This document shows positions 12,822 to 24,473 of a stretch of DNA of 64,000 nucleotides, piece after piece. The DNA is from Lagopus muta (Eukaryota > Chordata > Aves > Galliformes > Phasianidae): assembly GCF_023343835.1 (NCBI RefSeq), contig NC_064437.1:23349001-23413000 (forward strand), in the 5' to 3' direction. The translations under genes and the position numbers were made by a program. The notes below the pieces were generated by a model. It made no database searches. It was not told where the DNA came from and saw only the letters and a program-made list of their open reading frames with translations. Numbering within the stretch: the first letter of the stretch is position 1; the number at the start of each line of letters is the position of its first letter.

Positions 12822-14093
12822 AGGGATAAGGGGTGGTTCTCTGGCTTTTTTTTTTAATCTTGCGAACATATTAAAAAATAACACATTCAATTCCCACGGT
12901 TCAAAGGTCTTATCTCTCTGCTTTTACCAGCAAAAGCAATCCAGGAGCTGTATGCCTGATCTCAGTGCAGAACACATGCACCAACCACATCACAGTTGCA
13001 ATTAAAAGAAGGAGTGTATCTACTGCACACCTGCTCCCAAAAGCAATGCAGTTAAGAAAAAACATCGTTCCTCAATACCCACTCTATACTGGATAGCTCC
13101 AAGTAAATGGGATTATCATTCTGCAAGCACTGCAGCTACTGAGATAATTCAGTTATGACCATGATGTTCAAATGAGTTTCAGTTGGCCTTAAAGGAGGAC
13201 TCCAAGCATGATTTGTGCAGCATGAGAACGTGCACATGATGAAACTGCCCTCTAGTGGGAAAGCACCAATCACATTATGGCTAACTTGCAGAAGATTTTG
13301 CAGTCCTCAGCCCCTGAGGCTCAGAGAGATCACCCTATCCTTTCAGATAGGGTCACCATATCCTTTCAGACTGTCTGCGTGCTAAGTAGCTAGGGCAACT
13401 GTTGAAGGGCTTCCTGCTGCATTCCCAGCATAGCCACACCGATGTGATCACCAGTAAAACTGCATTGGACCTTTAGCCAGACTCCTCAATATACTGGCCT
13501 TCAGGAACCTATTTTGTATTGCTGTGACATCACCACTCTGCTTCTGACTGAGATTTATCCACTGTTAATTCTCAAAGGCTGAGTTCCTAAGGATACAATC
13601 CTTTCCTTAACCAGAAGCATGATCCAACCTCCACCTCTGAAAACACACGCTCAGTGACCCCCACACTTCCCAGCAGCATCCCAATTCATTCCTCCCAGTT
13701 CTGCCTCAGACATCTTGGTGAGATGCATGGAGAAATATAGGAGTCCTTTCTAATCAAGGGAAGTGATATGCTGTATTTGTTTTACAAAACCTCACATAAG
13801 ACATTTTTCATGCTTTTTTTCTCTTCTGTAAAGCTAAATTATCAGCTCCAGTGTTCTTGCTCCTGTGACCTGCTGTGCTTAGGCTCCCCAGCCGTGCTCC
13901 CACCCAAATGACTCAAAAAATGAACTCACATTGTTGTCCCGCATTCCCACCCTGCCTTTCTGACAGCCACAGACAAAGCTGCTAGAGTTGCTATAGTTAC
14001 AGTCCTTGCTTTCACCAGCCATACCATAGAGTCATCACAGAATAGCGTGGACAAATTTATCTTCCAATTTCACTCCCAAGAAAATGATATAAA
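12822..14093. other. No gene recognised
   Basis: Unique sequence following the G tract. A 20-bp imperfect duplication (CACCCTATCCTTTCAGATAG / CACCATATCCTTTCAGACTG) lies at 13331-13370. Confidence 0.5.
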
Positions 14094-14190
14094 ATAATCA
14101 CAGACAGGCCTGAATTGAAAAGGACCTTAAAGATCACCTAGTTCTAATCCACTGCCATGGCAAGGTAACCACTCCTTGCAGGGCTCACTG
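14094..14190 (-). mobile_element. old CR1 3' end remnant
   Basis: On the plus strand this reads AATCACAGACAGGCCTGAAT, followed by AAAGGACCTTAAAGATCACC and TAGTTCTAATCCACTGCCAT. This is a diverged copy of the CR1 3' UTR complement, whose usual form is a TTGGAAGGGACCTTAAAGAT-type sequence. It is too short and too diverged to place in a subfamily. The upper boundary is unclear. Confidence 0.75.
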
Positions 14191-15602
14191 CCAGTCTTTT
14201 TCCAAAAAAGGTGACCGTTTTTATCACTGGTTACTCAGGGTAATCGAGATCTTTGTATCTTCCCACTTTACTGATGTAAGGAAAGCAACAATACAATTTC
14301 TACTCTTTCAATTCTCACTTGCTCTCCATACAACAAGAGGCAGTTCCTCTCTAGATTTAGAGATATAACACATGGTTTCCCCAAAGTGCTCTCCCTGCCT
14401 CCAAGCCAAAAGACTCAATTGCTACATCCTTACAGATGTTTAAAAAGCTGACTACACAGACAGCACAGCTGCACTTCACATGCAATTATACATCCACATC
14501 CCTTCATAAGGATTCACCAAAACTCTGAACCCAACGACAGTGGTCATTTTTCCCCCACCCCCACAGTTCATATTTGCCAAGGCAAAACACAATCATCCAG
14601 GGGACGTAACCAAACAAGCAGTGAAGAAAACAGTCTCTGTCATGATTCCAGTGCCAGCTCAGCTATAAGTCATTTTGAAGCAGTCTTACACCACAGGGTG
14701 GGAAACACCAGGGACAACAGAGCAGCCTGGTCTATCCTATTTGAGCAAGACTCCATATTCTTTAAAGATTAGTGTTCACAGGCTCAGATATAACCACTGC
14801 ACGTGAAGCTTGCCTTTATTACTTAGCCTTCTTGCCATAGCATGCGCAGCAGAACACAAACACCACGATGGGGAAGACATGGGAAAGCGACTAAAAGCGA
14901 GACTCAGATACATGAGAACAGAGACATCCCTCTGGAAACTGTACCTGGAGAGGCTGCCAGGGGACTTAAAGCCCCAGCAGTTGCGTGGCTTAGAAGGGGG
15001 ACAGCATACTCTGAAAACTCACTGATGGGAATGCTTTAAAATGTCCCTTGTCTTCCCTGTGATTTTTAATCACTACAGTGGCTGGGCAGAAAGAAGGATT
15101 TAAAATGAAGCAAAAACGTAACTCATCAGGTTGTCAGTAGAAGTGGGTTGTAGCTACAAGACAGTCTCCCACCACTGCTGCTCCCTGTTGGCACCCCTGA
15201 ATTCTAAAGAAAGGAGCTCCCCTAGGCCCTTTTCCACCACCTCCCTTGTAGCAGAGAAGGGTGACGGATGAAGACATCTCTTTCATCCTTCCTTTTAAGA
15301 CAAGTGCAGAAGCAGCAAGAAGTGCTGCTACCAGTAGCATAGCACTGCCTGGTCACCAGTTCCATGTCACTAATGACAAACCGACAGAAAAAGCAGCAGG
15401 GCAAACGCACTGAAAGCATCAGCACAAAACCAACAAATACTAAAGATACAAGAACTTGATACAAATACACTGACCTACAAATTACAGCAAACACACACAC
15501 TGATCAAGAAAATGATGGATTAAGTCCCAAGCTAAACAATGGTTAAACAATTGAATAAGTAGTGGCACGCAAAACTTATAAGCCATTTTGCTCTTCACAT
15601 TC

Positions 15603-15885
15603 AGAGAATCACAGAAAGGTTGAGCTTGAAAGGGAGCTCTGCAGATCATCCAGTCCTCTAGAGCACATTACCCAAGGCCTTATCCAGATGGCTTTTGAAC
15701 AGCTCCACAACCTTTCTAGTGCTCTGTCACTGTCACAGCAAAGATGTTCTGGAGGAGCTTCCTGTGTTTCAGTTTGTACGTCTGCCTTCTGCCTTACTGC
15801 TGCGCATCATGGAGAGGAGTCTGTCCCTATCTTTACGCCCTCCCTTCAGATACTTATAAAATCGACAATAAAATAGTTCTTCCAG
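15603..15885 (-). mobile_element. old CR1 LINE fragment
   Basis: The plus strand shows AGAATCACAGAAAGGTTGAG and, further on, CCCAAGGCCTTATCCAGATG, a CTCTGTCACTGTCACAGCAA segment, CTTCCTGTGTTTCAGTTTGT and CCCTCCCTTCAGATACTTAT. In this order they match the complement of an older CR1 subfamily tail. Small internal deletions are evident relative to the usual spacing. No coding capacity remains. Confidence 0.85.
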
Positions 15886-16624
15886 AGTTCAGGGGCTGAT
15901 TTCAAGAGCATTGTGTCATATAGAGCACATCTGAAAGCCTCAGGCATTATTGCAGTTTGACTAACGTGCAACTCAGGTGGATAGTTTCATTAGCTTGAAG
16001 AATTGAGACAGGGAGAAAAGAGGTTCATAAAGGGAGTTTCCAAGGTTAGGAGGACTGACATTTTCTGAGAATCTATACGAATAGGAGGAGCTTTGGCAAG
16101 GATGAAAAGACTTCTCTCCTAAACCACACTAACCACATTAATATCTCATGAGAGAGATGGAGTTGTCTCTTAAAGTAATCTGCTCAAAGCATTTTAAGGA
16201 AGAGAAAGGAACATCAGCTGTTTATCACCTGACACAAAATATTCTCATCCACGCAGGCTCCCTACCACACCTACCAGAAGTAAGAGCAGCCCAGATGAGA
16301 AAGCTTTGCAGCACCAGTAACTATGAAACATTTCCAAAAACCTGACACTGCATCCGTGTTCTGCTTCAGATCTACATGGCCACATGATAGCTGTCATGCT
16401 TCTCAGAGACAAAAGTGACAACCTCGTAGGTCATAAAATAAAAATGAATGCTGTTATTCAAGATGGAAGGATAGATTATAAAACAGTTTTTACCAACCTG
16501 GATTAGAACTTACTGGCCAGTAGTTAATTCAGTTTTAAGATGCAGCAGTTACACATCTAACTACATCATCTAACAAGGTGCAAGAACCAGTGTGTCTCTC
16601 ATCCTTCTGGATATGTCCATTTAC

Positions 16625-16860
16625 CTGGGGATTTCCTTTTGCTACTATAAAAAACTTTCAACAGCATTTTCAAAATCATTGAAGCATAGGAATGTTGTAA
16701 TTTCCACTTGTCTCTACTGAAGAGACTCCAATGAAGTCGATTTCTTAAAGGTCTGCTACTCAGCACCATCTGGAAATGAGCTTCATTGCAAGCATCCTCA
16801 TTTGGACACAAATCATCAGATAGGTCTAATATTTGAAAAAGAATCATAATTTCAAGCTCA
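16625..16860 (-). CDS. Candidate exon of 78 codons
   Basis: Acceptor GTTGCTCTAGGTTATTCAG, donor CAG/GTAAAT. Peptide ELEIMILFQILDLSDDLC, then NEAHFQMVLSSRPLRNR and HSYASMILKMLLKVFY, phase 2 to 1. Long, low in CpG and protein-like; the longest candidate exon of the left half. Confidence 0.52.
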
Positions 16861-16902
16861 CTGAATAACCTAGAGCAACCTAAGTGAACACAAATGTTCA
16901 TT

Positions 16903-16965
16903 ACAGAATCATAAAACCCTTAAAGTTGGAAGGGACCTTTGAAGGCCATCTAGTTTCCTTGTCTA
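16903..16965 (-). mobile_element. CR1 3'-terminal remnant
   Basis: ACAGAATCATAAAACCCTTA followed by AGTTGGAAGGGACCTTTGAA and GGCCATCTAGTT is the complement of the last 60 or so bases of a CR1 element. Its 3' end lies about 43 nt upstream (in minus-strand sense) of the acceptor of the candidate exon at 16625-16860. Confidence 0.8.
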
Positions 16966-17459
16966 TTATTTTCAGCCTGCCTGTCTCTCAGTTTTGCGTT
17001 CTACTTAACACAACCAGAGGATTTTACCAGCTGTTCCTGCATTACATCTTCCCCATGGGAATTCCTCCTCCTGACCCTAACTCATCCCATCTGAAACTGA
17101 ATGCCACAAAAATGTACCAGCACTAGATGTAGAAGAGCCTCTATGTTCTCTTCATTTCTTTGTAGAATAACTAGCAGAGAAGTTAAATTTAACTATTTAG
17201 CAGGGAAAATTCATCAGTAAATGTTTACAGTGCATGTCAAAACTCCTGTTTTGACAAATGATTTTTGACAAATCACCAGGACTGCACTGATGCAGTAATG
17301 AGAACAACAGGCAGGTGCAGTGTCATAAAGAGGAAGATGGAACAAGCCCTTTCCTTTGCATAGTTCACGTGTTAGATGCATACATGACACACTCACTGGG
17401 AATATCCTCAGCCTGAGCATCCACCTGTAGTGTAGGCTGGCCCCAGCTATGATGGATTT

Positions 17460-18970
17460 CACAGAATCACAGAATCACAGAATCACCCGGGTTGGAAGGG
17501 ACCCCAAGGATCATGTAGTTCCAACCCCCCTGCCTAGCAGGGCCACCAACATACATATTCAGATCAGGTTGCCCAGGACCCCGTCCAACCTGGCCTTAAA
17601 CACGTCCAAGGACGGGGCATCCACAACCTCCCTGGGCAGCCCGTTCCAAGGCCTAACCACTCTCCTAGTAAAGAACTTCCCCCTAACATCTAACCTAAAT
17701 CTTCCCTCCTTCAACTTAAAACCATTTCCCCTAGTCCTGCTGTTGTCAGCCCTTTTGAAGAGTTTACTCCCCTCCTGGGTGTAGGTTCCCTTCAGGTATT
17801 GATAGGCTGCAATGAGGTCACCCCGCAGCCTTCTCTTCTCCAGGCTGAACAAGCCCAACTCCCTCAGCCTGTCCTGATAGGGGAGGTGCTCCAGCCCCCT
17901 GATCATCTTAGTCACCCTCCTCTGGACCCTTTCCAAAATCTCAATGTCCTTCTTGTACTGAGGGCTCCACACCTGGACACAGTACTCCAGATGGGGCCTC
18001 ACAAGAGCCGTGTAGAGAGGGACAATCACCTCCCTGTCCCTGCTGGCCACCCCTCTCCTGATGGAGCCCAGGATCCTATTTGCCTTTCGAGCTGCCAGAG
18101 CGCACTGCTGGCTCATGTTCAGTCTCTCGTCCATCAGGACCCCCAGGTCCTTCTCTGCCGAGCTGCCCTCAAGGACCGCTCCTCCCAGCCTGTACAGGTG
18201 CCTGGGGTTCTTCCGGCCCAAATGCAAAACCTTGCACTTTGCCGTGTTGAACCTCATCAGGTTCACCCGAGCCCAGCCCTCCAGCCTGTCAAGGTCCCTC
18301 TGAATGGCATCCCTTCCTTCCACTGTATCAACCGCACCACTCAGCTTGGTGTCGTCAGCAAACTTGCTGAGGGTGCACTCAATTCCCTCATCAATGTCAT
18401 TAATAAAGATGTTAAAGAGCACCGGTCCCAAGACAGACCCTTGGGGGACACCACTTGTTACCGGCCTCCACCTGGACATAGAGCCATTGACCACCACCCT
18501 CTGTCTGCGGCCTTTCAACCAATTGCTTATCCATCGGGTCGTCCACCCATCAAATCCACTTCCCTCCAATTTGGAGATGAGGATGTGGTGGGGGACCATG
18601 TCAAAGGCCTTGCTCAGGTCCAGGTAAATGACATCGGTCGCCTTCCCTTCGTCCACCAATGCCGTCACTCCATCATAGAAGGCCACAAGATTAGTTAGGC
18701 ATGACCTTCCTTTGGTGAAGCCGTGCTGGCTGTCTCGGATCACATGCTCATTCTTTATGTGACCGAGCATGTTGTCCAGGAGGATCTGTTCCATGATCTT
18801 CCCAGGCACGGAGGTGAGACTCACCGGCCTGTAGTTCCCCGGGTCCTCCCTGCTCCCCTTCTTGTATATGGGAGTGACGTGACCCTTCCTCCAGTCGTCC
18901 GGGACCTCACCTGACAGCCACGACTTCTCAAATATGATGGAGATATTCTGATACTTCTGTCCACCCATCT
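17460..18970 (-). mobile_element. young 5'-truncated CR1 (CR1-F-like) copy
   Basis: The longest and best preserved repeat of the window. On the plus strand it begins with three tandem CACAGAAT units (17460-17483), the complement of the CR1 terminal octamer array. A short 3' UTR of about 75 nt follows, then an uninterrupted reverse-transcriptase ORF running to the 5' truncation near 18970. CpG density is far higher than in the flanks, consistent with recent insertion. The endonuclease half of ORF2 and all of ORF1 are absent, so the copy cannot move on its own. It sits between two candidate minus-strand exons (19274-19394 and 16625-16860) in the same orientation as them. Confidence 0.96.
17559..18968 (-). 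CDS. CR1 ORF2 reverse transcriptase, N-terminally truncated
   Basis: A 469-residue open frame encoding the reverse-transcriptase and C-terminal part of CR1 ORF2, which copies LINE RNA at the target site. Domain order: finger region with [19 protein letters not shown] (residues 35-53); palm motif [10 protein letters not shown] (115-123); motif [11 protein letters not shown] (173-182); motif C with the catalytic FADD (203-206); the thumb region follows; and the conserved CR1 tail has [11 protein letters not shown] and RDRLRELG-type blocks. All catalytic aspartates visible in motifs A and C are intact and no stop or frameshift occurs. The first Met is only the first one after the truncation point, not a native start. 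The N-terminal apurinic-type endonuclease is missing. Translation in vivo is doubtful. Confidence 0.93.
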   Translation of the reverse strand: MGGQKYQNISIIFEKSWLSGEVPDDWRKGHVTPIYKKGSREDPGNYRPVSLTSVPGKIMEQILLDNMLGHIKNEHVIRDSQHGFTKGRSCLTNLVAFYDGVTALVDEGKATDVIYLDLSKAFDMVPHHILISKLEGSGFDGWTTRWISNWLKGRRQRVVVNGSMSRWRPVTSGVPQGSVLGPVLFNIFINDIDEGIECTLSKFADDTKLSGAVDTVEGRDAIQRDLDRLEGWARVNLMRFNTAKCKVLHLGRKNPRHLYRLGGAVLEGSSAEKDLGVLMDERLNMSQQCALAARKANRILGSIRRGVASRDREVIVPLYTALVRPHLEYCVQVWSPQYKKDIEILERVQRRVTKMIRGLEHLPYQDRLRELGLFSLEKRRLRGDLIAAYQYLKGTYTQEGSKLFKRADNSRTRGNGFKLKEGRFRLDVRGKFFTRRVVRPWNGLPREVVDAPSLDVFKARLDGVLGNLI

Positions 18971-19273
18971 ATCCTACTTCAAACAGGCGCCACTGAATGG
19001 ACAAGACTTTGTCCATCTGAGCCAGTGGAGGTTCTGGCCCACAGTCAGTACAGCAGGCAAGAAAAGCACAATAAATGTTAAACAACTGTACCACAGTCTT
19101 ATCTGGGTCACAGGAAGCAGAGATCACACAGTTTATATCATGATAAACGTGTGCAGGGGAGGAAGGTCAAATTTCCTGATTCACACTTTGCGAAAGTATC
19201 AGCAGAAGGTTGTCTCCAGGCACCGGCACTACAGCCACTATCACTTTCTCTTTTGGGTGCTTTCCTTACTCAC

Positions 19274-19394
19274 CTTGAGGTGATTAAATGTGAGCTTTCT
19301 AAAAGCTGCTGCTGCATTACCAGCGGAACTGGGGAAGTTTCTTATTATACAGCAGAGATGGGCATCCACAGCAGACAGGACCGTACAACTATGT
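19274..19394 (-). CDS. Candidate exon upstream of the young CR1
   Basis: Acceptor CTTCCCTGGGACTTGTTGTAG, peptide HSCTVLSAVDAHLCCIIR then NFPSSAGNAAAAFRKL, phase 2 to 0, perfect donor AAG/GTGAGT. Confidence 0.5.
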
Positions 19395-20040
19395 CTACAA
19401 CAAGTCCCAGGGAAGACTGCACAGGTCATTTCAGTATGAAAGCCACAATCAGTTCTTGAGCACATTAGCTAAAATGTTACCTTGCCAACAAGAAACTTTA
19501 CACTGCCTCAATTTTACCAGCTTTCCAGTACACCCTTCTGAACATGCCTTATAGCTCCCTTATCCAAAGATACTACTTCTGCCTTATTAGAGCAGAAAAG
19601 CCAGCTGTACAGAAGGAGGTCAGTGGAAATCCAGCCAGACGAGATATCTATCTTCCATTTAGGGTTTGCACATCTGTGGTTATTTCAACACAGACCTAAA
19701 TCTTTCTAATAATTGGAATTCTTTTATCTCTCATCAACACTTTTATTAAAAAAACAAAAAACAAACAAAAAAAAAAACAACCAAGAAGAATACACAGATC
19801 AAAGCTTTAATTTCAGCTTAAATAACTAGTAAAGGAAAAAATGTCATCTGGTTTTAAGGCCTGACCTCAAATTTCAACTCATGTGCATCCACTTAGACCA
19901 TTTAATGACTGTGCAGCTGCTCAAAGAAATCCTCATTGTGGAGCAGTAAGACAGCACAGCCCTGAAAAGATATCACAGCTATTTCCAGGATTCTTCATGT
20001 TGACCATGATTTATTTTAGATACTCATTTCTTGGTGATCT

Positions 20041-20095
20041 TTGGTTGTTGTTTTTTGTTTTTGTTTGTTTGTTTTGTATTGTTTGTTGTCTTTGA
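20041..20095 (+). repeat. GTTT-rich simple repeat
   Basis: Degenerate TTTG/TTTTG units across about 55 bp. An A/C-rich tract at 19748-19780 nearby is roughly its complement in composition. Confidence 0.8.
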
Positions 20096-20126
20096 TTGCA
20101 GTCTAAAATTCAGCTAAGTCAGGAGT

Positions 20127-20146
20127 AAAAAAAAAAAAAAAAAAAA
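20127..20146 (+). repeat. A20 homopolymer
   Basis: Twenty A. The upstream sequence shows no recognisable retrocopy or LINE, so it is listed as a simple tract. Similar tracts are T20 at 5353-5372, T22 at 11782-11803, T16 at 23024-23039 and A15 at 39728-39742. Confidence 0.9.
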
Positions 20147-23100
20147 GCACAAAGTACCCTCTGAAAAGGAGGAAGATTTCTAGCAAAATAGCGGCACACG
20201 GATGCAGGTTTACAAGGCAGACTGGGGTCACACAGTAATTTTTTTTTTAATCAGTCCACAGCTCCTATTCATCCATTGCTCAGTTCCCTATGGATACACA
20301 TCACCACTGGCAATACAGAAGATGAGGTCTTGGCAGGACTAAGAGTGACATAAGATTTGCTGCAGAATGAATATGTATGTCAAGGTTGCTTTATCAAGGA
20401 TTTAAAAATGAAACTGCAAGAAATGTTGATTCTCCCAGGCCAAGAGACATAGCAACTTCAGGCTAAAAGTTGCAGAAGAGCTCAACAGCTTAAGTTTTCT
20501 TTCATTTCTCATTGGTTTTGCATCTTCCAGCCATAACACAAAACATATTTTAAAGTTTTAGTAAACTCCCGCAATCCACTTCCAGTGAAATAAATGGATT
20601 TTAGCACCCTAAAAACTAGAGCAGAGAAAGAATGACTTGGACCAGATCCAGCAGAGAAACTTCAGGAAAACATGTAATAAACCTCATTTCATTTGCCTTT
20701 AGTCCAGTAGTCTAAGATCATCAGAATAACAAGGCAGCACATAGCATCATCCCCACCAAGTGAATTTGCCTTGATACCTTCATGTAACACACACAGGCTG
20801 CACAAGTACCTGCAGATCAGAGGTAAGAACATATATGCCTGTGAATAAATGGGTGGGTGAGGGTTGGCCTCATGCCCTCTTGATGCAGCTTCTACAAAAG
20901 GCTGCTTAAAACTAAGACGTTCTTTACATTACCTGACTAGAAATACTGCAGAATCAATGCAATTGCCAACATTTTCCTGTTGAATTACTGTATCCAACAT
21001 CAAAGCAGGAGGAATTTCTGCTATAAGAATAGTATATGTGCTTCTTGGCAGCTGAAGAGTGAATGTTACCACTGGGGACACAAAACGGGGATTTTACACA
21101 GCCACAAAGAAGAAAGGAAGTTCGGTAAATGAACTATTTAATTAAAAGGAAAGTTACCGCTGCAAAGGTCAAACAGTTCTACCTCACATATACTTCCCCA
21201 CTGCTTCCCCACTCTCCCCGTTCTATCTCACTCCCACCCAACTTCCTTCCTGTCCTCCTCATTGTGGCACCCCACTCAACAATAGCCTAGGTAACATGCA
21301 GACTAAAAACCGTATTCGTTGTTGTTTGTATTAGTAGATGGCAGTGACAAATTGTGCATCAAATTAACCACTGCTAAAAGTGAAAGAAGCACCAGCCCAA
21401 GTAGGAGACGCATAAATGTAGTGAAGACGTTTAAAGCAACATGTAAAAATAGGGGGTGGTGATCCAGCTCTGTGAAGATAATTCAATCTTGGCAAGTGAA
21501 ACCGCTAATACAAGCCCCAAAATGACATGAACATTCTGGAGCCCTTTAAAAACATCAAAAATGTGACAGTCCACCCTGAGTTTGCAGTTCATCCTCAAGT
21601 TTGCAGTTCACTCAAGAGATCATCACAGGAAATCTCTCTACTGCTTTTTTGATAACTGAGGGTTGACCACCTTGGACATAGAAAACTCTCCCCTCTCAGA
21701 TCAAAAGAGGATCAAGCAAATTAGCCTAGTGGTATGGGACAAGGGAGACTATCAGCCATTTGCAGCTGCCCTATAACTACTGGCTAGCTCAGCTACAGCC
21801 ACCAGCTCTTACAATTTAGCATGTTTCTTCAGTCTTGACTGCACGTAATAAACCAATAAGCTAAAAGAAAGAAAAAGGTATGTTGTAATCTTGATGGAGA
21901 GGGAAGTGCCTGATAAAGTGATAGAATATTTTTATATAAAACTTCAAACTTGTCTCACCCTTATGTTCATGTAGAAGACAAGTGGGGATGTTACTAATGA
22001 AAACTGAAGAACTGGTTCTGTTATTGTTATACTGATTGTGTAGTATGTCCAAGAAAATTCCTATGCTGAACTAAAGAACAACAAACACTGTGGTAAAGAC
22101 AAGTGATCCTGAAATCTAAGTACTGAGCATTCAGCCAGACCAACATCTCTCAGATTTACTTGTCAACATTGGTCTTGGCAGGCTACCCACGTGCCACAGT
22201 GGATGGAAAAAAAAGAAAAATCTGCTTAGATTTCAAATCTGTAACTAATCTCCTATACCTGTAACCTCTCTCCTAAAGACTGACTGCTAAATCAGAAAGA
22301 AATCTGCTAATTATGGCATCACCTTGGTGAGCTGGCTGATTTGTGTGTGACTTCAAAGCACAAGATAATACAAACTGAACTCGTGGTAAATGATAGAAGA
22401 GTTGTTCCATACTACGCTTCAAATGAGATGTGAAGAATTGTCTTCGGAGAGGAGAAAGTACAGTTTTCAGAATGACTGTAGCTCACATTCACAGCATGGC
22501 CTGCCAGCTTGGCCCGCCAGCTTGGCCCTTGCCAAACACAAACCACAGTGCATAAAGCACTACAGGGAGGAATTCAAACGAGTAATAACAGCTCTGATAC
22601 CATGCTAAATGAGTAGCATCTGAAACGTACACAAAAGAATGAAGGCCAAAGCATGCTCACTTGGTGGGGAATACTGTATGTAATGCAACCAAGCCATAAA
22701 GACTGGGAAAAACTGGCAGCATAACGTGTTATAAGATCTGTTTTTTAATTTACAGTTAGATGACTAAATTCTAAGACCAGAAAGGTTATTACTTAAATTT
22801 ATTTTATGTAAGTAACACTGACTGGTAATTCCTTCACAAAACTCTTGCTCTGTGGTTTAATGAAGACTTTTCTTCTAGAAATACGATGGGTTTGAAGTCC
22901 TAAAATGAAAGTACAAGCCAAACCATTCCAATATTATTTGCCTGATTAACTAGCTGTCCTCTGATAAAAATGTGTCTCTTAAACCCAGAAAGGACTTGTC
23001 TAATCTCTTAAAAAAAATTGGCCTTTTTTTTTTTTTTTTAAATCTTGAAGCTAGTAGATTTTATTTTGGGGGCAGAAAGTTAAAAATCCATATCCGGGAA

Positions 23101-23158
23101 AGGCTGGGAGAAATTACAAATAGCTTAATCCACAAAGACCACATCCTTTGGAGCTTTG

Positions 23159-23225
23159 CTAAACAAATGCATTCCAAATACTTTCAAATTTTTCCTCCAT
23201 CTGTAATTCTGTGTCCAAATCAAGC
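23159..23225 (-). CDS. Candidate terminal exon with stop
   Basis: Pyrimidine-rich acceptor region (TCTTCTTTATGGCTTTGTGC) ending ATTATAAG, peptide LDLDTELQMEEKFESIW then NAFV and TAG, entering in phase 2 as the preceding block requires. May be the C-terminus of the upstream gene. Confidence 0.43.
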
Positions 23226-23512
23226 CTTATAATAGCACAAAGCCATAAAGAAGAGAAATAGCTCGTATTTTTTGCACTTCCATCCAGTTTTCCCTGTACT
23301 GGAAATTCATATAATTGGAGCCTTGCTACATCCATTACAATATGAATTCTCATAAGAGTTAGTATTCCAAGTACGTAGTGAGAGTCAGTGCCCTAACTAG
23401 AATTCATGAGGAAACAATTTCAACTAATGAATCATGAAAGAAGTGACAAAGTATGCGAGTATATTGCAATATAAAAGAACAAAAACATCAAAATACTGCA
23501 CATTTTAGCTAC

Positions 23513-23633
23513 GAGTTATAAGATGAAAAATGTCTAAAAAGCAATCTCAGAGCCCACTCTCCTAAAGCAGGCACGATACACTTCATGGCACTGAGTAGTT
23601 TGCAATTGCTTGCACTGCTTTTGGTGAGCAGAC
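23513..23633 (-). CDS. Candidate exon, helical
   Basis: Strong acceptor (CCATTCATTGTTTCTTTCAG), peptide LLTKSSASNCKLLSAMKC then IVPALGEWALRLLFRHF, phase 1 to 2, donor CTC/GTAGCT. HEAT-like character, matching the style of the main chain. Confidence 0.48.
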
Positions 23634-23681
23634 CTGAAAGAAACAATGAATGGTTTTGTTTGTTTTTGTGTGAACACATAC

Positions 23682-23726
23682 CGTGTACAATATTACCAGT
23701 GGACCAGGTTTCTCTTGCCATGGTGG
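23682..23726 (-). CDS. Candidate exon before a possible C-terminus
   Basis: Peptide TMARETWSTGNIVH, phase 1 to 1, with a perfect donor (ACG/GTATGT). The phase fits the block at 23513-23633. Confidence 0.4.
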
Positions 23727-24370
23727 CTGCCATGACTCACCCAAGCACAGAACAGCATGTTGTTTTGTACAAGAAAACTTCACACACTGTAACACCAAAG
23801 CTGGTTGTTTCTCTTGATCTATTTACCAAATGTGCAGGCAAAACTATTCTGAGTTCACTTGTTACCAAATTCTTGATTTGCTTTTTTTTTTTTTATTGCA
23901 ATAATATTATTTGATAGGGACATGAATAGCTACAGGAAAACAAAATTATCACAGTTTCCTAAGAAACATCCAAGTTACCAACTTTTGAGATGTAGGAGGA
24001 TTCATTGCATGGACAGCGTTTCCTTCTCCATCCTAAGTACACATTGCAGCTCTTCTTTCTTAAAACTGTAACTTTACCATTACAAAAACCATTACCACGT
24101 GACGTTTGCTCTTATATTTAGAGGATGACATTGCCTGAATTCTTTGACGCCCAGTACTAAAAACAATTGCAACATAGATCTGCAATAACTTCTAATACAT
24201 AATAGTCAAAATATTTCGATTGGGCTGTTGCAACAAATGGCATTTTCCACAACTGATGGTAATGAGATGTGAGTGACAATCATTTCTCAAACAAACAAAA
24301 AAAGCTAAGCAATCTTGGATTAGAGAAAAACTGCATGACTGTTGTGGGTGTCAGGGCTTCCGACCTTCAC

Positions 24371-24473
24371 CCCCGGAGCCTGTGGGTGTGCTAATCTCAG
24401 CAGAGCAGGAAACACTTCCCCTGCTCCTTGCAATGGTCTTGTCCAATTCATTAAGCACTTTTGAAATTCTTCA
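24371..24473 (-). CDS. Isolated candidate exon
   Basis: Peptide EEFQKCLMNWTRPLQGAG then EVFPALLRLAHPQAPG, phase 2 to 0, donor GGG/GTGAAG. The acceptor (GGATGCTCTAAG) is only fair. Confidence 0.38.

Larger units (their letters stand above)
19395..23158. other. Noncoding as far as seen
   Basis: Contains the A/C, GTTT and A20 tracts listed separately. Small tandem duplications occur at 21575-21615 (GAGTTTGCAGTTCA / AAGTTTGCAGTTCA) and 22500-22528 (GCCAGCTTGGCCC). No supported exon. Confidence 0.5.

Noticed and set aside
17799..18698. 299-codon plus-strand open frame
   Set aside because: It is the antisense shadow of the CR1 reverse-transcriptase ORF; the high GC of the element suppresses stops.
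20127..20146. Poly(A) tail of a processed pseudogene
   Set aside because: No coding similarity or target-site duplication was found upstream; treated as a simple A tract.
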